A DNA stretch of 64,000 bases from Rotaria socialis (Eukaryota; Rotifera; Eurotatoria; Philodinida; Philodinidae), in assembly GCA_905331475.1 (NCBI GenBank), contig CAJNYU010000412.1:62001-126000 (forward strand). The letters run 5' to 3'. The position numbers and the translations under genes were made by a program. The first letter of the stretch is position 1, and every line of letters starts with the position of its first letter. Shown piece after piece: positions 1 through 12,400 of this stretch. Under the pieces are notes generated by a model. The model saw nothing but the letters and a program-made list of their open reading frames with translations. It did not search any database and was not told the DNA's origin.

Positions 1-619
1 CGCACTAATTTATTAGAAATTGAACGAGTTATATAGCAACATGTTAGTATACATAAACACCAGCCGATAAAAATGAGCAAAGAAGTCATTTTCACAGACA
101 CTTGTGTATCATTTTTCTTTCTAAAAGAAACCGACTCGTGGTTATGTTTCCATCAAGGATTCTATCGCTGTCTGTTAATATGCAACTATTTATTAGATGA
201 GTTTTATTGTGTAATTTAAAATTATGAAATCATTTTGATTCAGTATAAAATTCTATTTTATATTTAGGATGGTTATGGAGTAACAATATAATCAGACTAG
301 TGATGAAGATGATGATTTAAGTTGGGAAATGATAGAAATAAAAATTAGAGGTGATGATTGTTAAAAGATGAGATTGTAGAGACCTAACAAACGACTATGT
401 CCATCACGAACATTTATATAGATGAGTTCGGATTTAAAATGAAACTTCATTTTGAATCAAAAGCATCCTCTTATTTAATAGAATTATAGCAAGTGAAATG
501 GGCACAAGTGCGGAAAAAGGATCTCTTGTTGGTAGTCCTACATACAGAACAAGTTGAAGATATGGTTCGTAAACCTAAAACCACCGTCTTCTAAACATGG
601 AATATCAGACATAGATGTT
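1..619. other. non-coding, no supported gene
   Basis: AT-rich sequence with no long reading frame and no exon chain that I can join. A few short acidic reading frames around 300-360 are broken by stops within about 20 codons. I see no recognisable feature. Confidence 0.4.
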
Positions 620-1224
620 ATATGAGAACAGTTTATATCGATGTCTGCCCTCCGATTGGACTTTTTTTAAATATAGGAATCCTTAGAGGATCAAGGTTGT
701 CAAAAATATAGGATTTTCGATAAAAAGTGACAAAAGGAGAGGACGTTTATACATCATTTCTGTTCAACTGTTTTGGTGTTTTTTAACTGCTCTGCTTGAA
801 AATCGTTTTAATGAAGCTGTTATACACAGTTCAACCGTAGTGGAGATCCTTATATAATTTTTAATACTATTTCTCATAATTAAAGGAGACGCTTCTGATT
901 ACGGACATGACTTCCCAAAAAATCTCAGCCTAATTTTATTCTCCCGATAAGCAGCATTCATCGCTTATTATTTTCCACAAGTTTATTTTGTATTTTATCA
1001 TAACTCAATTTTTTCTGGTAATAAATAAGTGTAAATGAAAATGTATATGTACAGGATGGTGTAAAATTTCAGGGGCTTTCAGAATATGTCCTTACTGTTT
1101 AAAAGAATATGCTCTTTTGGTAACAATATCCGCAAAATACAGAGTGAAGCTTTTTTCCAGGTGTATATATATAGCTTTTATATCTAATTAAAGCTTCACT
1201 AAAAATCCGAAACTAGTACATAAT
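620..1224. repeat. direct duplication, copy 1
   Basis: This 605-bp segment is nearly identical to 1226-1807. Its last base touches the single N at 1225. The two copies differ by about seven scattered substitutions and one 23-bp indel. Copy 1 runs into the N, and copy 2 starts right after the N and continues into unique sequence. Two overlapping contig ends that failed to merge would give this arrangement. A true tandem duplication is the alternative. Confidence 0.85.
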
Positions 1225-1225
1225 N
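1225..1225. other. assembly gap (single N)
   Basis: One ambiguous base lies exactly between the two copies of a 0.6-kb duplication. It probably marks a scaffold join rather than one unread base. Confidence 0.8.
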
Positions 1226-1807
1226 ATATGAGAACAGTTTATATCGATGTCTGCCCTCCGATTGGACTTTTTTTAAATATAGGAATCCTTAGAGGATCAA
1301 GGTTGTCAAAAATATAGGATTTTCGATAAAAAATGACAAAAGGAGAGGACGTTTATACATAATTTCTGTTCAACTGTTTTGGTGTTTTTTAACTGCTCTG
1401 CTTGAAAATCGTTTTAATGAAGCTGTTATAAACAGTTCAACCGTAGTGGAGATCCTTATATAATTTTTAATACTATTTCTCATAATTAAAGGAGACGCTT
1501 CAGATTACGGACATGACTTCCCAAAAAATCTCAACCTAATTTTATTCTCCCGATAAGCAGCATTCATCGCTTATTATTTTCGACAAGTTTATTTTGTATT
1601 TTATCATAACTCAATTTTTTCTGGTAATAAATAAGTGTAAATGAAAATGTATATGTACAGGATGGTGTAAAATTTAAGGGGCTTTCAGAATATGCTCTTT
1701 TGGTAACAATATCCGCAAAATACAGAGTGAAGCTTTTTTCCAGGTGTATATATATAGCTTTTATATCTAATTAAAGCTTCACTAAAAATCCGAAACTAGT
1801 ACATAAT
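1226..1807. repeat. direct duplication, copy 2
   Basis: This is the second copy of 620-1224. It lacks 23 bp present in copy 1 near 1087-1109. The missing block is bounded by the short direct repeat gaatatg, so the two copies look like alleles that differ by a slippage deletion. The motif ataggattt inside both copies recurs in the A-rich stretch at 1990-2080. Confidence 0.85.
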
Positions 1808-4800
1808 CACTTTGTGAATGTTTTTTTGTTTTGAACTATTTTGTATTTTGTGCTTAGTCTTAGTATTAAACAATTTCTCAGTCAGTCCACTAAATAGGCG
1901 AAAGGAAAAATACTTTTTAAAACAAATATCACTATAATACAAGGACTTGTCCAAAACACATGATTGTACACATTAAAAGTCTTTTTTCGCCTAAAGAATA
2001 TAGGAAAAATAGGAATTTTTAGGAAAATATAGGACAAAAATAGGATGTTTTTGAAAATATAAAAATTCTAGGAAAAATAGGTCAAATCGCAGCCCAGCGA
2101 TGTTGATATTAATCTAATAGAATCGATCAGTAAAGAGACCAATTGAATAGCTCGAAAGAACTAAACGATACAAGAATGTAAGCACAAATAAAAAATATTC
2201 AGCATTTGACAAAAAATCTAATAGTTTGTATTCAATCCTAGAAAGAAAAACCATGAAGCAACTAATATATTATGATACAAAATATAAAATTTGTAGCAAT
2301 GAAACTAAGAGTTCACAAAATTACCACTATGAGTATACGATTAAATCGTCTAAACGAGACAATTTTTGATTGTCATAAATACGAACGGTTTGCATCAATT
2401 CTACGAGTTTTTATTCTTGTCGAGTGAAAATTATTCTTACGAACGACATTTGAGTCAATATATTATTGAGTAAACAAACACAGAACTAACAGAAAAACTT
2501 ACAACAGACAATAATCTATCACAGAGCGGGAGTAAAGTTCTATCAGTTGTTTACGCAAGAAAAGTAAGTACTTATTGTAGAACAAGAGAGTATCGTCGAA
2601 ATTGACGAAACTTAGGTTGGCTAGAGAAACTTTCTACGCGTACAGGTCTAATTGAGATCTGCAACTCTACAATATGAATTCCTTCTTCACGTAGTATTAC
2701 AATACCAACGTTTCGATGGCTTGCAGTTAGTTGTTGGCTTTTTTCAAAAATTTGTTTTTATAAATACACGGCAATGAACTACACATTTGGAAAAAAACGT
2801 ATAATATGTACATCTTTATACGTATAAATACGGCACAATCTCGAAAAACCAAATTCAGTTCAAAGGAACTCCCAAGGAACAAATAAGTTTCATTTAAGTG
2901 GTAGATTGTATTTGAAGTTCAGCCTCAATATGTATGCAGAAGACGTCAATGACATTTTAAAAGCGCTAGAAAAACAAATCCCCTTACACCTTATCTTCTA
3001 ATGATGTATGTTTACTTCATTTTGAGACTGTAACATGGAAAACATGAATACATTTAATAGCAATATTTCATCATCACAAAGTTACTTCTAGATAAACTTA
3101 GTTCTGAGTGAAATATGCCGAAAAATCTTAGCTCACAAGAGTAAAACAAACTTTAAAATACCAGCAAACTTCGATACATCGAAATGTTACTGTTATGATA
3201 TCCTCCGAAGAATAATGAAATATTGTAGAAGTATAGTATTGTACTATTAGGATTAGAGAGTCTAGAATATTTCTGGCATACAGTAGTTCAGTAGTGATAA
3301 ATGACAGTTGTTACTGGCATCTCAATCAATATTGTGTTCAACTTGAATGAATTCCTGGGTGAACCTATGATAGAGGCTTGTTCTCAAATTAATGATATAT
3401 TATACTCTGGCTTAATCAAAGAAACAAATTTTAATATGATTTTTTGTATGAGGGTGTTTTTTGTTATTGACGTATACGCTAATCTTTTATTTTATTTTTG
3501 CTCCGACGTACGCGTCAGAATGATAAGATTATAATCATATATCACGTTTTTATGACAGACAATATTATGATATTCAATCGTGAACGAATCCCAAGTATAT
3601 TCATTTTGGCATCAGAACATATGGTATTATTATTCTGAGTTCAATATTGAATATGATTGTTGTTATAATCCAGATTTGTAATAAAAACATATTTTGTTCT
3701 ACCGGCTCATTTTAGTCATCAAGTTGAAGGCGACCAGAAAAGAAAAGGCTTTTTTTTATCGTTTGTGTCTATCTCATTGACGTCAACTTATTTTATCATT
3801 GATATTAGTTGTTTTGTTCGTCTTTCGTTTTTTTTTCTTGTTAACCATAAAGTCAACAAGAATATTCAAGATTTTTCTTCTCGTTCTGTACATCAGACAC
3901 AAAAGCAGATAGAATATTCAAAAAAATGATATATTTAAAAAGAAAAAAAATGAAAACCGTTTTATGTTATTCATGTCATTTCTACTATTGGTTATGGATG
4001 ACACCATTCTCTTTCAAGTAGCAAATGACTTGCCATGACCCGTGGTCTGGTGCAATCGATTGGCTTAGTATCAGAGATTTGTTTCTCAGCTACACTTCGC
4101 GCATCCAAACGCACTACGAATTAAGATTCTAATTTATTTCCAACTAAAAAACGCCAACTAAGAAATGTGCAAAAGGATTTTGGGTGCAATAATAAAAATA
4201 TAATATAGATGTCGCTAATTTTGTATGATTCACTGAGAAGGCTTAGCATGGTAGCGATACATGTAATGACTACTGTTTATGCAGGTATTCCTTGTGGTTT
4301 ATTGTCTTAAAATGAATCTTTATATTTGAGAAGTCTCCTAATCTAGTAGCTCATGGTGGTGCTTTAGTTGACTTTTCACCAGCCAACCTTCTTTCCTTTT
4401 TAATTTATGCATAATTAAAAAAATATTCATAATCAATAACAGTTTTTTTTGTTTCATTTGAAACTTGATCTAATTTTTTTCTATTTATCTCTTGTTTCAC
4501 AACGTTATAATTTGACGTAAAGCTATCGAAACGAACTTGGTGTTCAATCTCAAAAAAATTGTAGATAAGAACACCTTTTTGGTGAACACATCTCTTGTTT
4601 GTAAACTGTTTCATTCGATGAGCGAATAATCAAAATTTAATTGTTTGAAAAGTTATAATATAGAAATTAAATCGAAGATTGTCAGAAGAGATTTATATTA
4701 AACTCGCGAAAAAATCCAACGATGTGAAAAAGAACGAAACTGTCACACACGTTGATATTCTTTCTGACAGTTTATGCTTCTTCAAGACACTTTGCGATTG

Positions 4801-5300
4801 GTGTACCCTCAACCATGATGACTTTTTTATACAAAAAATATATACACCCAATATATGTATTTTTTCTCATCATAAAATTGAAAATGCATTATATTTAAAT
4901 CAGGTTTAATACGCAGAAAGCGTTTGTATAATATAATGCATAAGTGTGTTGCATTGTCTAAGTTTTAGAAACGAACGCTTATTCACTGTTCACCAGTCCA
5001 CGGATCATCCGTTCGTTTAGCTCATTTCTATTCAAGTCGATCTTGTTTTTCTTAGAGGTACGATCGAAAATTAATATTATTAAAATACTCAAATTGAACA
5101 TAATAAAGTAAGTCGACGATATAATTATTATCTACTTGTATAAGTCTTAGTCTTCTAGATAGAATAGAAAACGCTAACTGATAAATCAATGTGTAGATTC
5201 ATTAAAATTGTTAAATGAATTTTAAGAACACGCAGTTCCTGTTTTTTTAAGTTGATGATATAGTTTTTATTTAAGATATAATTTCATAATTAGAACAAGA
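1808..5300. other. intergenic, no supported gene
   Basis: About 3.5 kb without a supported exon chain. The longest open frames, at 3301-3534 (+) and 4405-4614 (-), have low-complexity composition and no family resemblance. An imperfect inverted repeat of about 20 bp bounds 1895-1993 (arms begin taggcgaaa). A cluster of ataggaaaa-like motifs lies at 1990-2080. Confidence 0.4.
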
Positions 5301-7635
5301 ATGTCTCGTATAAGACAAGAGCAGATGTCATGGACATCAATAGCAAAATCTGATGCTGATGGTATTGAACAATTCAAATTTATTGATTCATTATCGATCA
5401 ATCATGGATTCTCTTTAAAGCAAGGTGAGAAGCAGAAAAAGTTAATAGTTAATTTAATTCGTTTTTGCTCTTTTTGATAAATATCATAGTAACTGTTTTT
5501 ATTTTGTTTATCAGTATTGACCGGCTTTCCTGTGCGACCCAAATACGGTATATTTAACAATCAAGGCGAGCAACTTTTTTATGCTTTTGAAGGTACATGA
5601 TGTAAAAAAAAATCACTAGTGAATCATAAAATATTTTCTATTTCAAATTAAGAATCAAATTTATTTGATCAAGTTTGTTGTACAAATGAGCGAAAATTTA
5701 CTATGCATGTTGTTGATAATCAAAGTCGCGTACGTTTAAATAAAAGCTAATCTGCTTTTTGTAGAACTCATACATATCATTGAGGAAAAACAGACAGCGT
5801 AAATTTTAAGTCAACTCTTTCAGGCTTCATCTCTTCATTACGCACTTTCCTCAAGTATTAGTTTAGTTTTTTTGAAAATCTTTTGAACTGAAAAATGGAC
5901 ATAACTTAAATTTTTGAAAGTCTGCCTAAACTCGTTCTAGAAATTTCAATGGTAGAAATAGGTTTAAATTTCAGTTTTAGATATTCATACAAAATAAAAA
6001 TCTATGTTTAGCATGTGAATGAAGATGAATAGTGAAGCAGTGGTTTATCATTTGAACGACATAAAAAGCATGTATTATTTCAATTATAATTTATAATAAA
6101 TGAGGAAACGTCGGATTCGCATCCGACTGTTATGTGTACTGCAAAAACTGAATCTAAATGGAAATAAAATCAATAAAATTATATTTTTTTAATGATGTTC
6201 ATACTCTTGCTCAACAGCGCCAAGAATATGTCCTGGTGGTGATTCGACGGTAACATGTTGTNGATATTAATGAGATCATTATGTGTACAAAATTTCATGA
6301 CAGTTGGAGGAGGCTTTCAAAGGTTATCGTGTTAACGGCCGGCCGGACACACTGACCGATTCTATAGTGTACTCACTTTTTTTGAGTACACAAAAATCAC
6401 CAATATCTATATTAATGAGTTCATTAAGATATATAAAAATGCCTTCCGATTTAATGAATATGTGAAGCAGACTGATTCTCTAACCGATTCACTGCCTAGA
6501 AAAAACACGATGTTAAACTAAAAACAAAAATAAACAGTTATTAACAATATGAGAAAAATATAACGTCGAGCAAAAATACATAAAACAGATCTTCACCCTG
6601 TGAATTTGATTTCTTGGAAAGCAATTATATTTCACGAGAGACTCGTTAAGTTCTCTATTTTCCATTACTAAATAAAATAGATGTTTTTTTCAAATTTGAA
6701 AACATTGTTATCTGTACTACTAGGAACTCATTAGAGTTCATCGTGAACGACAAAGTTGCTCTGGATGCTGCTGTCTTGCTAACTGTGAAAATTGTAAACA
6801 ACATGTTACCGTCGAATCACCACCAGGACATATTCTTGGCGCTGTTGAGCAAGAGTATGAACATCATTAAAAAAATATAATTTTATTGATTTTATTTCCA
6901 TTTAGATTCAGTTTTTCCGGTATGAAATATGTTCTTAAAGATGCCAATGATACACCGATGTTATTTATAATGGGACCATGCTGTATTTGTGATGGTACTC
7001 ATTCGTGTGGTTGCGAAAATAAATACGCAGTTAGTGATACTCGATTGAATGCATTTTTTGTTGAAAAAAAATGACTATTGGCCATAATCAGAATTTTATA
7101 TTCCTACTGACGTCGTAAAAAAAACTAATGAATTCATATAGTTCCATGAATAATCCAGCTCAACCTAAAAATTCTTTTTTTTTTATAAGGAAAGCTAATG
7201 ACAAAAAAAAACGTTTGAGCAAATCCAGTGACGATAGCTTACGAATTTTCATTTGTTTTATATAATTTTGTTTTTGATAGTTGTTGGGTACTGATCGAAT
7301 AACCGAAATTGGATCAATTGATAAGCAATATTTCAATAGTGTACGAGTGTCAACAGCAAATTCTGTGGCTTTTACATTGAACTGTGAGTAAAAAACAAAA
7401 GAAAGTTTCTTCTAATGATGTAGAAGAAAAAAATCGATCAATTATATTTTACTTTTCATGTACATCTTTTTTAGTTCCATTGAACCTCGATGTTCGAATG
7501 AAAGTTGTTGCGCTTGCTGCTCTATTTCTTATTGTAAGTTTTATGTAAACATTTGTTCGGAAAGGTATTAAAATTTTTATTTTGTTCGATGTTTAGGACA
7601 TTGGAAACTACAGTATGATTCGTTTACGCAGCTAA
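5301..7635 (+). CDS. phospholipid scramblase family protein
   Basis: Eight exons join in phase to 244 residues: 5301-5424, 5515-5592, 5653-5729, 6724-6854, 6906-7029, 7281-7383, 7475-7533 and 7597-7635. The product fits the scramblase family, membrane proteins linked to lipid movement between bilayer leaflets. Visible hallmarks are the beta-barrel start GFPVRPKYGIF, a palmitoylation-type cysteine cluster at residues 105-117 (CSGCCCLANCENC), a second cysteine-rich strand (GPCCICDGTHSCGC), and the C-terminal FPLNLDVRMK followed by a hydrophobic helix (about 219-235). The proline-rich N-terminus of vertebrate members is absent. The segment that binds calcium in vertebrate scramblases has lost most acidic residues here. 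Intron 3 is about 1 kb and contains an N, a repeat insertion and an inverted copy of the exon 4/intron 4 junction. The start is the first ATG in frame after upstream stops. Confidence 0.88.
6143..6261. repeat. inverted repeat, left arm (copy of scramblase exon 4/5 region)
   Basis: The 119 bases are the exact reverse complement of 6798-6916, which span the end of scramblase exon 4, all of intron 4 and the start of exon 5. The arm ends at the N at 6262. On its other side it joins the hairpin-ended repeat within a shared aaaaactga microhomology. It is either a gap-filling artefact or a recent inverted duplication; perfect identity favours the artefact. Confidence 0.9.
6262..6262. other. assembly gap (single N)
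   Basis: One N lies at the inner end of the left arm of a perfect palindrome, in the middle of an interspersed repeat. The true intron length here is unknown. Confidence 0.8.
6798..6916. repeat. inverted repeat, right arm (genuine scramblase exon 4-intron 4-exon 5)
   Basis: This arm is in the correct reading frame and splice context for the scramblase gene, so it is the native copy. Its perfect reverse complement lies at 6143-6261. Confidence 0.9.
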
Positions 7636-8270
7636 CGCACAATGTTTTCGTGTTTCATTATTTTAAATCAATGAACTGTATTTATTGGCATTGATGTATC
7701 TCATGGATTCACATCCTTGTCTTTCAATTTTGTTTTAACGACTTGTCTTGAGTTTATCAAGAAAGTAATCAAAATAATCAGAGACTATTTTCTTTTTTTT
7801 TTATTAAATCGAAAAGTATCTATCATCTGATCAAACTATTATAATCAAGTAAGACTAATCTAGATGAGTCACATTCTGAAAAAGGAAAGATATTCGCAAA
7901 AAATCTCTTTTTATCTATTGCCATATATGTAGTTTTCCTGCAAATCATAGAATAAGTCACTCGATAAATAAACATGGCTGCTCATTTCGTCATTGATATG
8001 ATTTCTGATAGCAACAATAGACTAATATTATTTCTTAGTTGTATAGAAAAACAATTGTACGTAATCAGTATGATCGAAGAAGGTCCTTTCTAATTTTTGC
8101 AATCATTCGCTTCTGTCAGTCTGCTTTTACTGGCAACGAAGATTGCTGATTAAACAACTATTTTTATCTAATTAAAATCAAAAGAATCGATTATTGTGTG
8201 TTTTCAAATGTGAAAAGTCATGTGATACTGAAGAATCAATGTTTCAACGAATATGATTATCATCGATCAA
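7636..8270. other. intergenic between scramblase and a converging pseudogene
   Basis: About 630 AT-rich bases between the scramblase stop (+) and the 3' end of the beta-lactamase-like pseudogene (-). I see no further feature. Confidence 0.4.
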
Positions 8271-9440
8271 TCATGCTATATGTTTGATGATGGCTTGTGT
8301 TCGAGGACTTATTTCTTGTCGATTCTTCTTCACACCATATTGGTTCACTGTATAAGCAAATGCAAGACTTTTATCAGGAGCAGCAAAAACAATACTACCA
8401 CCGGCTCCTAAAATTAATATAGATTCATAGGCACATAAATTTGTCTTCATCAACACGCAGTTTACCTTCGTGACCAAATGTACCTGATGCAAATATTTTT
8501 AGATCATCATCGGACGTTTGAAAACCCATGGCAAATGAATTTGAATATCCTCGGATACGATCAATTTCATTGTCAGGTGTATTCGATGTTGTTGCTTTTT
8601 TCATTATTTCTTCATTCAACAATCGTTTCTGCTTGCCATTGTCGAGATCATCGATTAAAGATGCATATAGACGTGCAACAGATCGAGCATTTGTTATTCC
8701 ATTGACACCAGGAATCTCTGCTTGATGATATCGATTATCATTGAATATGGCTAACTCAGAAATAGCGGTTGCACCTAAAATCGTATACGCATTCGCATCA
8801 AAATATCATGGTGATACACGATATTCTTCCTCCTTTGGTAAACCAATATGAAATTCAATTTTTAATGGATTTGTAATTTCATCTCGAACAAATTGCCCAA
8901 ATTTTCGTTTCCTTGGATCAACTCTTCGAACAAGTTCCCCAGCTAACCAACCGTAAGTTAAACCATGATAGTCATGCGCTGTTCCAGGTGGTCATTCTGG
9001 CTTTCGTTGTTCAAATATATGAACAATCTCTGTCCAGTTTACTACGAGTTCAAATGGAATGATATATGCAGGTAATCCAGCACGATGTTGAGACAATATC
9101 AGCAACTGTTGTATTTTCCTTTCCATGTTGTCCATATTCGGGTCAATATTTTCTAACCGGTGTTGAATAATCGAGTAAACCTCTTTGAACACATAATGCA
9201 ACAACCGCTGCTACCAAACCTTTTGTTGTTGAAAAAGGAATTTGTAATGTATCACTGCCGTAAGGCTTAGCTTTCGATTCATCAAACCAACCATCCCATA
9301 GATCAACAACTTGTTTTCCTTTATAATAAATTGAAAGGAATGCTCCTAAATCTTGTCCTGGAATAAAAAAGTTTTGTAAATAAGTGTTGAACAAATTCCC
9401 ATCCACCAGCAGTTGTTCCGTGGACATTAAGATTATTCTG
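8271..9440 (-). pseudogene. serine beta-lactamase/esterase-like (class C/EstB-type) pseudogene
   Basis: Read on the minus strand, a beta-lactamase-related serine hydrolase is recognisable almost end to end. The parts seen are an N-terminal substrate-domain strand (GAFLSIYYKGKQVVDLWDGW), the SxxK nucleophile motif STTK, HRAGLPAY, YHGLTYGWLAGELVRRVD, the FHIGLP block, and a C-terminal FGHEGAGGS with FAYTVNQ. The last intron, about 51 nt, keeps GT-AG ends. The frame is broken at least twice: near 9375 in an A/T run, and near 9090-9110. Three in-frame TGA codons, at 9143-9145, 8992-8994 and 8806-8808, stand where family members have tryptophan. Related intact proteins act as esterases or peptidase-like hydrolases; this copy cannot make one. 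The upstream end is uncertain. Confidence 0.85.
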
Positions 9441-12400
9441 GTTTAAATCCAAAATACTTGAAATAAGAGAATACCCATTCAATAAAATATACATCGAGTA
9501 CAAATTTATTCGTAGTAACAATTAAACTCATGAAACGTCACGAACTCAGAAAAAAAACGAAATACTGATTTCTTATAAGATAAAATCAAGACATTGTAAA
9601 TATCAAAAAATTTGATATTAAGGCCTCAATAAATAAAAGTGAACCATTTCAACCTATCAACCAGGTATGTATTTTCGATCTCTGGAGAATTTCTACCATG
9701 CTTTAGACAATTATCGTAATATAGTCCTTCGTATTCGGATTATTGAGTATGACAACTCAATTTTTTCCTTGTTTATTATTTAGATTTGTTCATATAGCGT
9801 CACTTTTACCACAAAAATAAAACGACCGAATAACACGTTATAGCCGTAATCTTATCTGTTTTTCATTCTAATACTTCTATTATTATTACTGACTTCGTTT
9901 TATTACCTAGATATTTTATTGAATAAGAGATCAAAATGTCATTTCATTCCATTGTGAGAACTCCTTCTTCTGTTTTGTTGCAGGGCGTATGCTTGATCTA
10001 AGCACAAATCTTTTCTTGTGTACGCCCACTGTTATATTATCGTCTATTATGGTTGTAAACTTCTGTTAATTATTGATAAATACTGCTTACTTTTTCTTTC
10101 TTAATCGGTTATTTTCTACTACAAAAACAGAACAGAGGATAAAATGAATCGATATCAAATACTATTCACTTTTTTTTTATTACAAGTATTTTCACCAAAC
10201 TAGAATTCAAAGTGAGCCAATTCTGTTCAATGCAGAAAGAAGTTACATGCCGATTACCGATCGAAATCTATCTCATTATTTCGGAAAATTTATTAGAAAA
10301 AAAAAGAATCTGGTATTTCAGTAAATAATACCGAACTAATTTTTATATTGTATATAAATTATTCACGACTTTATCTTCATCAATCAGATGATCATGTTTT
10401 TTAATTGTATCTATTGCCGATCATATAAGAGATGTTTCTGATGCCATTGAATTTTCACCAAAAGCATAACGAAATGATGATCAAACATATAGAACTCTGA
10501 ATAAATTTTTTACTGTAAATACAACAGCATATGCACCCATTCGTAACGTGCTACAATCATTGGTTTCCAAAATCTGTAGTACAATAATCTTGACTTTTTC
10601 ACAAAAGAACCGGCAAAATCAATAGAACGGGCATCAGTTTATAGATTATAAAATAAACTGCTTGCATTTAATGATAAATTTCAATAGAATACTAAATCAC
10701 TTGATGTACTAGATATAGAGTGCAGAATCAGTACTATTGGACTAACAAAAAGCGGTTTGATCACTAAAACGACATCAATCTATATAAGAAGGCAACTCTG
10801 TTTTGTACATTTTCATGAAGATTATTTTATGAAGCAATAACATAACTGACTAATTTCTCAACAATATTGAATATCTGTCAGCAATGATCTTCTTAGTTTT
10901 CGAATATTCCATTTATTAATTGAATCCACAATAAATTCGACAATTTCATAGTAAAATATTTCTTTTTGCCCTTGAGGAAAAAATTCTATCTATAGAAGAA
11001 AAAGAGTAGATTTCGAATGCAAAATTTCCTCGATAACATTCAAATAAATCATTAAATCTCATAAATAGTTTTTGATTCCTCACACCTTCAAGATCTATAC
11101 TTTGTCTTGAAAACGAACTTGTGAACGTTGATATAATTATGTATAATATCACTTGACATAAAAAAACTTGAATGTTTTCTTTGTAAAAATATTCTTCTGT
11201 TATTTTAAACTCTGTATTCATTCACAGACGCTATTATAAACAGATTTTCCTTGATTTTAATATGCATTAAGATTCTTAAATTTGCCCACGTGAGGTCATT
11301 TTGGTTGGGTATCCGATCATGTTGACCGAGCTCATTTTGCTTCAGCCATGTTTAAGTTCTCACATGTTCAACCTTAAAATTTACATATGCGATACTGATT
11401 GACACGTCCGGCACGTTGATCTCTGCCATTTCCAAGTAAATGCTGAACTAAACTAGACTTAGTCGTATGCGTTCGGCCTATGATGCCTATATACGTATAT
11501 GCTTGAATTTAGAAAATTCTTAGTTTCATTGTTTTGCATTGATTTGCACAAGCGTCTTCAAGTAAATACATCGTTGCATTTTTCTAGAACTCACCGATCA
11601 TTATCTTCTAAATATATCTAAAGGTGAATAGTTTCAATGTGTGCAAATTTTTGATCAGTATTATTGAAAAACGAATTTATACGTAGATTCGATGTTTGAA
11701 TCAATTAATTCGATTTCATTTGTCAATGATAGTAACTTTTATTGTGTAGACTATAATACAAAGAAGGTTCGTATATTTTTTTCACCTTAGAAGAACGAAT
11801 CATAATAATAATAGTAGGAAAATATTGTTTTTCTCCTCTGGCTAACATCGTCCTAGACCTCACTCTATCAGCAGAATGACTACAGTAACGAAAACAGTAC
11901 ATTCGTGTGGGTTGTTTAGCAAGGGACAAAGTAACGAAAAATATCCTGTAAAGTCATAAGCCAGTAGATGAGGCCAAATGGTCAGTTCACAGCGTTTTCC
12001 ATGTCGCCATATTACGATCGTATACAAAAACACACAGAACATAGCATATTTGAGACACACATGATTTCCTTGAAGAGAAATTCAAGGCACAATGGAGTTA
12101 TGACAACTTAATAAGAATTTCTTCACTGCGAGACAAATGTGACCTTTGCCAAGGCTTAGATATGTGTGATGCGAGACGGAATCTTCTCGTTCACCGCGTT
12201 TACACTGGCAGTCAGATCCTTATTCTAAAATCTATATAGTTTTACAATACTGCGCAACTTCAGACACATGAAAATATTTCATTTTAGCTGCTTTTCAAAC
12301 TCTTTATTGTTTAGTGATTGCACTTGAGCAACGAGCGTATATCAATTGTTAGTTAGAGTTAAATTAAAAATTATCAGGAAACTTATGTAAGTTTGAATCT

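Larger units (their letters stand above)
6094..6391 (-). repeat. hairpin-ended interspersed repeat, copy 1 (rearranged)
   Basis: This lies in scramblase intron 3, in reverse orientation relative to the copies at 41710 and 52394. The 3' end hairpin (tcggattcgcatccga) is at about 6110-6127. The 5' hairpin, with arms gtgtactc and gagtacac, is at 6367-6391. The centre of the element is missing. In its place are 119 bp of inverted scramblase sequence and an N at 6262. Confidence 0.75.

Noticed and set aside
8806..9145. TGA read as tryptophan (alternative code)
   Set aside because: Intact genes in the window use TGG for Trp, one ends in TGA, and the same locus has frameshifts, so pseudogene decay is simpler.
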